Assembly (NCBI GenBank): GCA_016785225.1
Contig: JAFBJZ010000369.1
Coordinates: forward strand, 405,001-469,000
From: Psettodes erumei
Lineage: Eukaryota > Chordata > Actinopteri > Pleuronectiformes > Psettodidae
DNA: 64,000 bases
Direction of reading: 5' to 3'
The translations under genes and the position numbers were made by a program. The notes beneath the pieces were generated by a model that ran no database searches, was not told where the DNA came from, and worked only from the letters and a program-made list of their open reading frames with translations. How positions within the stretch are numbered: the first letter of the stretch is position 1; the number at the start of each line of letters is the position of its first letter. Shown here piece after piece: positions 23,807 through 33,715 of this stretch.

Positions 23807-26031
23807 ATGGACGGACAGAGGCTGTGTGAGAAATGGAGGGCGGCCTGCGGTTTGTACCGCGTGAACCTGAGGGATCTGTTCACATGGTGAGCGCCGATAA
23901 ATATTATAACATATATATATATATATAATATATATAATATAAAAACATCAGCATCCGGCTCCAACTCACAGCCGCCGTGGAGGAAGGAGCGGCGGAGGAA
24001 AACGCAGGTTTAATGGTGAAATGAACAACGGCTGAGTCCCATTTATTAGCAGGGTCCTGGTCATGTGACTCCCTGAGTAAAACTGAACCATCGTGAGCCT
24101 TGTTAGTGAGGAACGGGCTTTTCATTGCATTACATTAATCACATTTAAACTCTGTTTCGTGCTCGACACGCGACGCTCGCCAGTTTCTCTTAAGGGTCAA
24201 AACTAGAGGAATAAAGTCAATAACACACATCAACCCTCCGCTTTGCTTCCCAGGCATCTGCTGAAGACCGTGGTCATGGGCCAGGTCCTGTCCCTCCTCA
24301 TCTGTGGGACGGCGGTGAGCTGTCAGTACCTGGTCCAGGCCAAGGTGGAGGCGCCCATGCTGCAGAGCTTCCTCAACTACGCCCTGCTGCTGCTCGTCTA
24401 CACCACCATCCTCTGCACGCGCAAAGGTCAGGAAGCCGCGTTTCAGAGCGAAAAGCTTGAGAGCGCGCGCTGTTTTTAATATTTCTCTACTGTTCACCGG
24501 GAAAAAATCTCCACGACACATTCAAGTGACGGCTTTGGCCTCGTCTGTTTCCGCAGGTGAAAGAAACATCATCCAGGTTTTAAAGAGCAAGTGGTGGAAG
24601 TATCTGGTGATGGGTTTGGCAGACGTGGAGGCAAACTACACGGTTGTGAAGGCGTACCAGTACACCACCCTGACAAGTATCCAGGTAAAAAAAAAAAAAC
24701 AAACACAACGCAGTACGTTCGTAGTAGTACTGTAGTGCAGGTAAATCACCTGTAAATCAGACGGGTGAGGATTCTTCCCTCCGTCTCTCAGCTGCTGGAC
24801 TGCTTCGTCATCCCGGTGCTGATGCTCCTCTCCTGGTTCTTCCTGAAGACTCGCTTCCGGCCGGTCCACTTTGTAGCCGTGACGGTGTGTCTGCTGGGGG
24901 TGGGGGCCATGGTGGGGGCCGACGTTCTGGCCGGAAGAGACCAGGGGTCCAGTAAGGAGGCTTCTTCGTCCCCGCAGCGTGTTTAACGGTGAAGCCGGGT
25001 GTAACTCTGCGTCTCGGTGCAGGCAGTGACGTCATACGCGGCGACGGTTTGGTTCTGCTCAGCGCCGTCCTCTACGCCGTGTCCAACGTGTGCCAGGAGT
25101 ACACGGTGAAGAACCTGAGCCGGGTGGAGTTCCTGGGCATGATGGGCCTCTTCGGGACCCTCATCAGCGGCGCGCAGCTGTAAGTGACGGGTCAGACCCG
25201 CTTCGTGTTCTGGGCCTCCTTCCTCCACCTGGTCTCCACGGACCAAGACGTAGATGTTCAAAGCTTCTAGGAGGTGGAGGACGACACTCTAGAAATAAAA
25301 TGTCTTGTGTTAATGGGGTTTTTTTTCCGGCTTTGCAGAGCCGTCCTGGAAACTCACCACGTGGCAGCAATAAAGTGGGACCTTCACATTGGTGAGTATC
25401 TGGCAGGCGGAGGTCGGGCGGAGTCCTCGGCCACGCCCCCCCCCGCGGCGGCTGACGTGCGTGCGTTGTGTCCCGCAGCCATGCTGTTGGCGGTCTACGC
25501 CCTGTGCATGTACGCGCTGTACAGCTTCATGCCCGTGGTGGTGAAGATGACGAGCGCCACCGCCGTCAACCTGTCCCTGCTCACCGCCGACCTCTTCAGC
25601 CTCTTCTGCGGCCTCTTCCTCTTCCACTACACGGTGAGTGTCGGGGTCGCCACGTTTTTGTGCGTCGGGGAACGTTGTTGGTCAGAAGCCGAGCGCAGAG
25701 GACGGATTTCTCACAAGTCGCGCGCGCGCAACGTCTCGTCCAGTTTTCAGCCCTGTACATCGTCTCCTTCGTCGCCATCACCGCGGGCTTCATCGCGTTC
25801 AACGCCGTCCCCACGTACGCTGCTCTGCCGTCGGACGACGACGACGACGACGACGCCGCCGCCAGCGCCCGGGCGAGAGCTCCTCGGACCACCTGCTGGC
25901 GGGAGCGGACGCTCGCCGAACCGAAGCGCCGGCCGCCGTCGCCGTGCTATGACGGGCAGAGGGCCGCTGCACCGATCGTGTTTTTCTCAGCGGACGACGC
26001 TTTGACGTTATTATTGTTATTACAGAGGTGA
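23807..26031 (+). CDS. slc35f2: Solute carrier family 35 member F2 (multipass transporter)
   Basis: This is a drug/metabolite-transporter superfamily (EamA-like) membrane protein; human SLC35F2 imports queuosine-type substrates and the drug YM155. Coding exons are 23807-23886, 24254-24426, 24557-24684, 24792-24951, 25023-25179, 25339-25391, 25479-25633 and 25744-26031. All have GT-AG ends and consistent phase, giving 397 aa (human 374). Family words include LLKTVVMGQVLSLLICGTA, KWWKYLVMGLADVEANY, YQYTTLTS, LLGVGAMVGADVLAGR and LYSFMPVVVKMTSATAVNL. About ten hydrophobic spans are expected. The start MDGQRLCEK is the first in-frame ATG of its exon, and upstream exon sequence is not in frame with it. 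The tail from about residue 322 (a seven-Asp run, then Arg-rich) does not resemble the family. A one-base shift near 25875 would give a more natural, shorter end at 25952. Confidence 0.93.
25829..25866 (+). repeat. slc35f2: In-frame (GAC)n/(GCC)n run in slc35f2
   Basis: Seven GAC codons followed by GCC codons encode Asp7-Ala3 just after the last membrane span. The run is GC-rich and prone to slippage or consensus error, which bears on the frame of the tail. Confidence 0.85.
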
Positions 26032-26900
26032 TTTTACTGCTGCAGCGTCACACAGTTTTCACCATGAAGGAAAAAAGCAGCTGAAAAACACCTCGTCTTG
26101 TTTTAACATCTTATTTATGTTACGTCACTTTTTTTTAGAAAGATAATTCGCTGAGCGAGTATCATCACCGTGACTATTTATTGCTCCGGTTACACGTCAG
26201 ACCTGTCAACTTTTTTTTTAATTTTGATATTTGATGTTTTACAAAAAATGATGTTGGACTCCAACACAGAGCACTTAACCAGTTTCCTTTAACTTCAGTT
26301 GCCTCTGGTGCTGTTACACTTTTCATTACTTGTGTAAGTTGCGCGTCTTTCTTTGCCTTGTGTTGCCCAAAGTGAAGTATGCAGCACGTTTTTACTAACT
26401 TTTTACTAATAAATTCATTTTTAATATTCTCTGGGGGTGTACGGCGTCATTTCTCAGGTAACGTAAACTTCTTGTGTTGTTGAATTTATTTCACAAAGGC
26501 AAAACTTTCTTATTCTGTATTCATTGGACATAAAGTGAAATATTTCAAGCCATTTTTGTTTTAATTTTTCTAATTGTGGCCTCAGAAGGTCCAGACAGGG
26601 TTCTCCTCTGGCTCAGGTTTGTGCTCACACACTTGGAGGACTGGATATGGACCTGGTTGTGATTTTGTGATTTTCATCTGGTCATCTTGTGGTCAAAGTT
26701 TGATTCCTGCAGGTTTAAAACAGAGAAACTTCGTCCAGAGAAGTCGCAGGTCTCGTTCCCTGCAGTTCCACCAAGGTGCCGTTGAGCAAGACACAGATGC
26801 TCTGTACAGAATCAGAACCAATAATGCTGCTGCATCTATAAATAAACCTATTACTGTAATGAAGGTGCGTCCTGCACACTGCAGCTTTTAGACCGCACCT
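26032..26900 (+). other. slc35f2: slc35f2 3' UTR and short intergenic gap
   Basis: AT-rich sequence follows the stop codon. A canonical AATAAA at 26408-26413 is the likely polyadenylation signal. A second AATAAA near 26838 may be an alternative. No further exon is seen. Confidence 0.6.
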
Positions 26901-26910
26901 GTCGACCCGC

Positions 26911-27010
26911 TCGCTCTGCAGCCTGCAGACCGGATCTGCTCGGCGTCGGTCTGCAGCTATTGGACCGGACCCGCTCGGCGTGCGGGTGTTAGACCGGACC
27001 CGCTCAAGCC
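26911..27010. repeat. Degenerate tandem repeat in elmod1 upstream region
   Basis: Three to four copies of a unit starting GACCGGAYCYGCTCGGCGT, spaced roughly 30-40 bp, lie just upstream of the inferred elmod1 first exon. One unit includes CTATTGG, an inverted CCAAT box. Confidence 0.6.
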
Positions 27011-27146
27011 CCCCAGTCGGTGACTGTCATCATGGAGGAAGCGCGGACGCCTGTGGCCGAGTGAAGAGGACGCGCAGCCGCATCCCGTCGCTTCGTTTCG
27101 CGCCCGTTGTTGCTGGATCCCGGTGAGAGGAGACGTTTTCTGTCAC

Positions 27147-27178
<32 letters not shown>

Positions 27179-27355
27179 GCCGTGTCACGGTCGTTTCGCA
27201 GGGATCGTCGGTCGGACGGGATCGGGCAGGAAGCGTCTGCGCGTCGGTTTGCTGGAGACGATCGAGCCGTAATCTCCCGTTGTTGTTGTTTTTTTTTTTT
27301 TCTCCACCGGTTCATGTGAAGGGCGGAATTAACGGCTTGAAATCAGTTTATCCCC

Positions 27356-27393
<38 letters not shown>

Positions 27394-27610
27394 ATTGCAC
27401 CCCCCAACAGAAAACGCTGCAGACCAGGTTTTTTTTTTTTAAACATCCAGTCGTTAATCGTTCAGCACCGCGGACAGCTCCGGAGCTCCGGGCCCGAACC
27501 GAGCGCGTCTCGTCGTCCTCGGAACCTGAGGCCGCTGTCCTCTCTGCTCCGTCCCCCAGGTTCGACGACACCCAACCGTGGACACGTGAGGACCGAGCAC
27601 CGCGGCCAGG
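27010..27610 (+). promoter_or_regulatory. elmod1: elmod1 5' leader: inferred exon 1 and intron 1
   Basis: A good donor (CCCG/GTGAGA) ends a probable non-coding exon at 27122. A pyrimidine-rich acceptor ending CCCCCAG opens the ATG-bearing exon at 27560. The intron between carries two TG runs (27150-27178 and 27358-27392). The transcription start is not determined. Confidence 0.45.
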
Positions 27611-27691
27611 ATGAAGCATTTCCTCAGGTAAGGACAGGAGGACGGAGACTCCATGTTTGTTGCATGGTTCGCACCGACGTGAAGGAATGCA

Positions 27692-27727
<36 letters not shown>

Positions 27728-30165
27728 ACATGTTTATACCAAAGGCTGTGATTGTAGACATGTACATATCGTTGGCACGTGATTATTATTAATATTAATA
27801 ATAATTAATATTAATTATTTCCTTTTACAGCTGCTTCCTGCTCGTCCTGAATCTCCAGCCATGAAAATCAGACGGTTCAGATAATAATTTAATTTGTTTT
27901 GTACTGAATTTCCCAGGATGCACCTCTCCGTTTTTATTCTCACCTGTTTAAAAAAAAACCCAAACAAACAGCTGCAACAGGAAGTCAGACCCGGTTCCCT
28001 GACTTCCCTTTGCCTTTTGCTTCCAGCATCTTTTAAATGTTCATTCGTTTTGTTTTTGCCATTTTGCATTTTACAAATATTAATTTAACAGGAAACGTAA
28101 CGTGGGCTGCTGGACGCCAGCCTGCAGAACCGGGTCATGAGTCGGCAGAGCTCGGGTTTGAAACCGGTGCCGTACGTATATAACGTGTCTCTCCTTACCT
28201 CCTCCTCCTCCTCCTCCTCCTCCTCCTCCCCCGCAGGGTGCTGACCCAGTTCTTCGTGTTCCTCTACTGTAAACTGCTGTGGCGGGGCCTGAAGTTCATC
28301 GCCAGGAAGTTCACGGGCCGCTGCGAGCTGCAGCGGATCTGTTACAACAACAAGCACGGGGCCCGCAGGACCCTGAAGATAGGTAGGCCCGACACGCGCT
28401 TTTCTTTTCATTCACCAACCGTCACTTTATAAAAGCTTCTTTTTTATTACCCCGGCTTTAAGTTGAACCTTGGAAATGAACATGTTCTTTGAAGCCGTAA
28501 CATATTTCATCTGTTTCCTTCCAGAGTCGTCTCTGAGATACTCCAAGAATGGGGTGAGACTCTTCAAATCCGTGAACGTCCTTGATCCCGCGGTGCGGTC
28601 GGTCTCTTTGTCTTCACCCCCGTTCATGTCCGTCCGTCCGTCTGTCCTCTGCAGCTGCTGCAGTCCGCTCTCAGCGTCCACCCCGACAAAGTGGAGAAAA
28701 CCATCGACGACATCATGGCCCTGAAGAGGATCAACCCTGACACCAACCCCCAGTGAGACGCCGTCACAAATCGTGTCGCTTCAAATCTAAGAGGGCGATG
28801 CGGCAAATTAGACGTCGACGCTTAAAAAAAAGAAATAAATAAATTTAAAAATCCCACGAGCGAGACCCGCTGTGAACCCTGCGCTCTCACACCGTGTGTC
28901 CCCAGGCTGGGCATCTCTCTGCAGGCCAGCCTGCTGCAGATCGTGGGCTACAGGAGCCTGGTGGTGGAGGTGGAGAAGCTGCGCCGGGAACCCTACGACT
29001 GCGAAAACCCCGAGCACGAGGAAATGCTGATGAAGGTACGCCGCGGCCGTGCGCCTCTTCATCGATAATGATCTTTATTGGTGCTCAGCCTCCCGTTGTG
29101 TGTGTGTGTGTGTGTTTTGCAGCTGTGGAAGGAGCTGCGTCCCGACACGCCTCTCGCCGGACGCATCTCCAAACAGTGGTGCGAGATCGGGTTCCAGGGC
29201 AGCGACCCCAAGACCGACTTCAGGGGCATGGGCCTGCTGGGCCTGCACAACCTGCTGTGAGCTCGGAACCAGGCGGTCCAAACGCCAGTCGGACCGCGTG
29301 ACGCCGACCGGCACTTGTTTAGTGTGGTCATGTGACAGACAAACGCGACGACATTCAGATAACCTGTGTCTCTCTGCAGGTATTTTGCGGAGCACGACAA
29401 GGCCACCGCTCTGCAGATGCTCAACGACTCCCTGCAGCCGAAGCACAAGTACGTCGTGCTTTTTTTTTTTTTTTTTTTCAGCCTCTTTTAGGTCATTGTT
29501 TCGGTTAAGCTCCTCGACCTCATTCTCCAGCAACAGCCGTCGTTTTGTTTTCCAGCTGGTTCTGCTGCCCCCTACAGGCCATAAATTTACCGACGCGGCT
29601 TTAAACTTCACTCGTCCAGCTCTGCATCCGTCACGTTATTATTTACCACATGCATTCTACCAGCTCCATCACCTTTTATTTGCTGCTGCTGCTCGAGTTA
29701 ACTCACTGAATGTGAATCATTTCAGCAATGAAGGTTCTTCTTCTTTATCTCCTCCACCTCCACCTCTCTGCCCATGCCCCCCCCACCCCCCACGTCTGTG
29801 ACACATGCACTGTAGGAGCGCACATCGAAAGCCAAGGTATTCCAGCTTCACTTTCACTCATTTATGTTTTATTTTTGGCTGCATTCATAGCTTTTTTTTT
29901 GTTTGTTTGCACAGTTTAAATAGTGCGTGTGGGTTTAGCTGAAGATGAATCGACTTAAATGTGCAGTTTACAGTCACTGCTCCAAAGGTAGACCTCACCT
30001 CAGATTAAAACCCTGGGACTCCTGGACCAGACTAGACCGTGGGTTTAGTTTTTTCATCTGCAGCCAGCGCGGCCGACCCGTGACTCCAGTTGTGTGTCCT
30101 CCACAGTGAGATGAACAAGCTGGAGTGGGAGCAGAAGAACCTGGACAAAGCTATCGGGTAGGTGT

Positions 30166-30205
<40 letters not shown>

Positions 30206-30740
30206 CAAACTAACAAAAGCAATCACACATTCACAGGAGCTAACGTCTGTACTTTCATCTCCTGCCTCCAGATATTCTTTTGCCATCGTTGGCATCAACA
30301 TCACCGACCTGGCCCACTCTCTGCTGGTGAGCGGCGCCCTGAAGACTCACCTGTACAACGTGGCTCCAGAGATGCCCAGTCTGCTGCACTTCCAGCAGAC
30401 CTTCTGTGAGTCTGAAGGGTCGAAGCGCATTTCCTCCTTTTCAAATCGTCGCTTGTGTCGAGCGTTCAGTCCTGAAGCTGCAGATATCAGGGTTGTTGTT
30501 TTTTTTTCCATATCGCTCGTAAAGACCCGTCAGACGTTCAGTTCCTTTGTCTTTTCCTCAACAGGTTACCTGATGCAGGAATTTCACCGTTTCTGGATCG
30601 AGGAGGATCCCAGCGACATCATGGAGTTCAACCGCATCCGCTCCAAGTTCCACCGGAGGATCCTGCGGCAGCTGAAGAACCCAGACATGGCTCTGTGCCC
30701 CCACTTCTCCGCCTCCGACCTCCACCTGGTCAATCTCTGA
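27611..30740 (+). CDS. elmod1: ELMO domain-containing protein 1 (Arf/Arl GTPase-activating protein)
   Basis: ELMOD1 stimulates GTP hydrolysis on Arl2/Arf-family GTPases, and its loss in mice causes stereocilia defects and deafness. Ten exons: 27611-27627, 28237-28382, 28525-28553, 28655-28752, 28906-29035, 29123-29256, 29380-29448, 30107-30157, 30272-30405 and 30565-30740. They give 327 aa. The N-terminus MKHFLRVLTQFFVFLYCK has a hydrophobic stretch, as in human. The ELMO domain carries WCEIGFQGSDPKTDFRGMG, with the catalytic arginine at residue 174. The C-terminus reads NPDMALCPHFSASDLHLVNL. ELMOD1 is favoured over ELMOD2 because of the N-terminus and the neighbouring slc35f2 and cul5. The stretch after QPKH is about seven residues shorter than the 334-aa human form, close to the shorter human isoform. 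Exon 2 is preceded by a (TCC)n tract that serves as its polypyrimidine tract. Confidence 0.96.
29565..29578 (-). promoter_or_regulatory. CTCF-like motif in elmod1 intron 7
   Basis: The minus strand reads CCTGTAGGGGGCAG, close to the CTCF core. It is sequence-only evidence. Confidence 0.35.
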
Positions 30741-30945
30741 ACGCACACGAACCCCCACCACCGCCGCCACCACCACCTTCATCGAGCCCTTCATCCCCCC
30801 CCCAGATGTGCGGTAGGCCAACGTGAAAATCAGAAAACATCACACAGCTGGACACATCTGGGGATGCTCAGCCCACCTTGTCCCAGCTAGCACCATGTCG
30901 CGTCACTGCCAGCAGCCCACTCAACCACTGCGCACACACACACAT

Positions 30946-31000
<55 letters not shown>

Positions 31001-32201
31001 ACCACCAGCATCAGAGATGACCATAGCGATTGTAGCTGTGCATGAGGAGGCTGCACCCCACTGACTCATCGTTTCTGTTGCTTTAATGATTCATGACGAT
31101 TGTATCACAGCTGCTCCACCTCACTGTAAAACCAAATTTACTTTCTCAGCCAAAAAAAAAAAAACAAAAACACATTATTGATCATCACCTCAGATTGATC
31201 AGTTAAAATGAAGCGTGAGTGCTGCCGCTGGTTCAATCAAAATCAATCAAACGACCAGTTCGTCTCTTAACTTTGTCTGTGTTAGGTCATAGATTGTACT
31301 GTACTGATTATGTGACATCAACACCTAAGACTTCTACTTCTTGCCAAAATATCGAATGTGGAGAATATAAAATCACCACAGCGGCGTGTTTCTTGCGAGC
31401 TCAAATCGAACCTATGTAAACGATGTTCAGGAATATTTCTGTTCCCTGTTTGGACACTAAACGAGCTCCTTCAGTTATTATTTTACCAACTTTTTACATA
31501 GGTCCACATCCAGAAAAATTAAGAATATTTTCTGAACATTTTTTCCACAGGTTTTGCGATTTGACTCTGCGCTTACATTGTGTTCTGAATGTTCTCACAC
31601 TCACGATTGTTTGATTTCAATCCATCGAATGTGACACTGTGTCCACTGTTGTATCAGCCAAAGCAATAATTTACATTCATTTCACCGCACATTTATTTAA
31701 ACGTGTTTGTTTGCGCCGCGCGTGCCTCAGATTTTCTTCCTAACTCACAGCTGGAATCCGTCCGGTAAAACTTTGAGCTCTGAGGAGTTTCTGTCTGTCA
31801 CAGAAGCGACGACAAAGGGAGGGACGAGACGTTCGATGCAGAGCTGCTCCACCGGGAATCAATCAGGTGATAGGCGAGATTTAAGATACTGACGGCGGAG
31901 GCGTTGGCCGGCCAGTCGATGCACGTCCTGTTTGAGAAATTTTATCGACATGACTCCCTGTGGAGCCTCTGCATTCTTTATTCTATCTTTACTCCAGCAG
32001 AAAACCTCCGTCCCATCAGAACCGTAAAGAACAAATATTGTAATTAAAATATAAATCAGAGTACCTCGAAGTTAAAAGTAGAATCAGCTTGATCTCAGCT
32101 CTGAGTCACACCTGTGTTTCACGGAATGAACAAATCTGACACGCGTGTATTTGTGGGCGTCGCTTCTGGTGAACATGTGACCCCGTGTCTTTAATAATCA
32201 C

Positions 32202-32239
<38 letters not shown>

Positions 32240-32700
32240 TGCTGACAGCTCTGACTAACTGAAACTGTACGGTATTATTTAACTGCCATGCTTGCACTGT
32301 TGGTTGTGTTTTACTGTACCTGCATTGAAGTGAATGTTGATGCTATTCCGTCAGTGTTACGCAGGTGTTTACTTCAGTGAATGTCAGTGCCGCTTTCACC
32401 GTCTCACTGCTTGCAATTATTTTATTCTTTTGCTTTGCACTGATGTAAAAAAATAAAATTTAAAATGATGTATTGGAGTATGAGGGCCAGTGTGTCCCCT
32501 GATACTGTAGACACCGCTGTATATTCTGCTTTGAAACTGCCTATAAAACCACAGTCTGCATGATGAGACTTTCATTGTCTCTGCTATATGACGTTCTGTA
32601 CTCTTCAGTAAAGCATAAAATACTCCTAGATATTGTAACGCCGTGCTTCTTTTATCTGTGTTGTACTTTTTGAAACCACAATAAAAAAAAACACCCACTT
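30741..32700 (+). other. elmod1: elmod1 3' UTR (long, inferred)
   Basis: About 1.9 kb of non-coding, increasingly AT-rich DNA follows the stop codon. It includes a CA run at 30932-30998 and a TG run at 32206-32238. An AATAAA is present near 32451. A second, at 32680-32685, is followed by A-rich sequence and is the best candidate end. Transcript evidence would be needed to fix the end. Confidence 0.5.
30932..30998. repeat. (CA)n microsatellite
   Basis: About 32 CA units with one ATG interruption near the left end. Confidence 0.95.
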
Positions 32701-32779
32701 AATGTCAGTAAAAATGATAGTTGGCTCTTTTTTTTTGGAGGAGGCGTCATCTACGAGTTTTTTGGCTTCCAGTTGCAGA

Positions 32780-33127
32780 GCGGACTGTGCCAGGCGCCAG
32801 CTATATATAGCCAATATAGCTGCTAAGCCCCGCCCACGGGACAAACCATCGTTAATTGAAATCGATCCACCAATCGTTTCTGCAGACGTCACTCGATCTA
32901 TCTTGACACGGAAATGCTAGCATCGCTTATAGGCCCTTAAAAGAGGATCTCTGCGGTACCGTCAGAGAAACACACCCCTCTACACCAGCTTATATGTGGT
33001 ACATTCCGGAAACACCCCCCCTTCTCTCTCCTAAATCCTTTGGTCCGCGCCAGGTTTGGTTTGACCGCCAGACGCGGAAGTCCCGCGTAACGGCAGGTGA
33101 ATGATGGAAACCGACTCGACATTCGGT
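32780..33127 (+). promoter_or_regulatory. Candidate promoter and orphan first exon
   Basis: A TATATATA (about 32802), a CCCCGCCC GC box and an ETS-like GCGGAAGT (about 33074) precede ATGATGGAAACCGACTCGAC. A near-perfect donor (TTCG/GTAAGT) follows at 33124-33130. I find no matching downstream coding exon. Splicing to cul5 exon 2 would be out of frame. It may be an alternative non-coding cul5 leader, a lncRNA start or chance. Confidence 0.3.
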
Positions 33128-33660
33128 AAGTTGGAAAATATTTTAATGTCGGTGCTTACAGTAACACCGTGTGTTTCTTGTTGTTGTACTGTAGAACTGG
33201 TTGCGATACGTGTTCGCGTGCAAAGCTAGTTGTTTTAGCAAAGCTAACAAACAGCGGCACTTCCGTCACTTTACATGAGGTATGGGCGGTTTACGGTTCT
33301 CTGGACATGTTCTGATTCGGTGCGATGTCATTTTAAGAATCCACAAGCTACCAAGTTGTACAAAGTCATTATAAAAAAAGTTAATTAAAAGCAAAAGCAT
33401 CGCTGGCCTCATCAATTACACAAAGACTTATCACCGGAACTAGGCCGCACCCTGACCGGGCCGCCAATAAACTGAGCAGGAGCTGAGAGCTGCCGGAGTT
33501 CGGATATTTTCTTTATTTATTTCCGTACGGAGGGTTCGTTAATGTAAATAAGCACAATAAATTAAAACAGTTTTTATTTTTTAAATCATTTTCCCCTACT
33601 ATTTATTTACAATGACTTTATGTTAATGATGAGCGCAAATCCTCGTAGAAGGGCTCGTCC
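33128..33660. other. Short intergenic or leader-intron DNA
   Basis: AT-rich unique sequence separates the orphan donor from the cul5 promoter. No exon is supported, and an acceptor-like GTACTGTAG near 33195 leads quickly to stops. Confidence 0.4.
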
Positions 33661-33715
33661 CCGCCCGCCCTCGAGAGTTCTCGCGAGACTCCGCGAGAGG
33701 ATAAGTTGAGGGAAC
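33661..33715 (+). promoter_or_regulatory. cul5: cul5 core promoter with TCTCGCGAGA element
   Basis: The perfect palindrome TCTCGCGAGA at 33679-33688 lies 27 bp before the cul5 ATG, with a CCCGCCC GC-box-like word just upstream. This element is known in TATA-less housekeeping promoters, often near the transcription start. Its position implies a short 5' leader. Confidence 0.7.
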
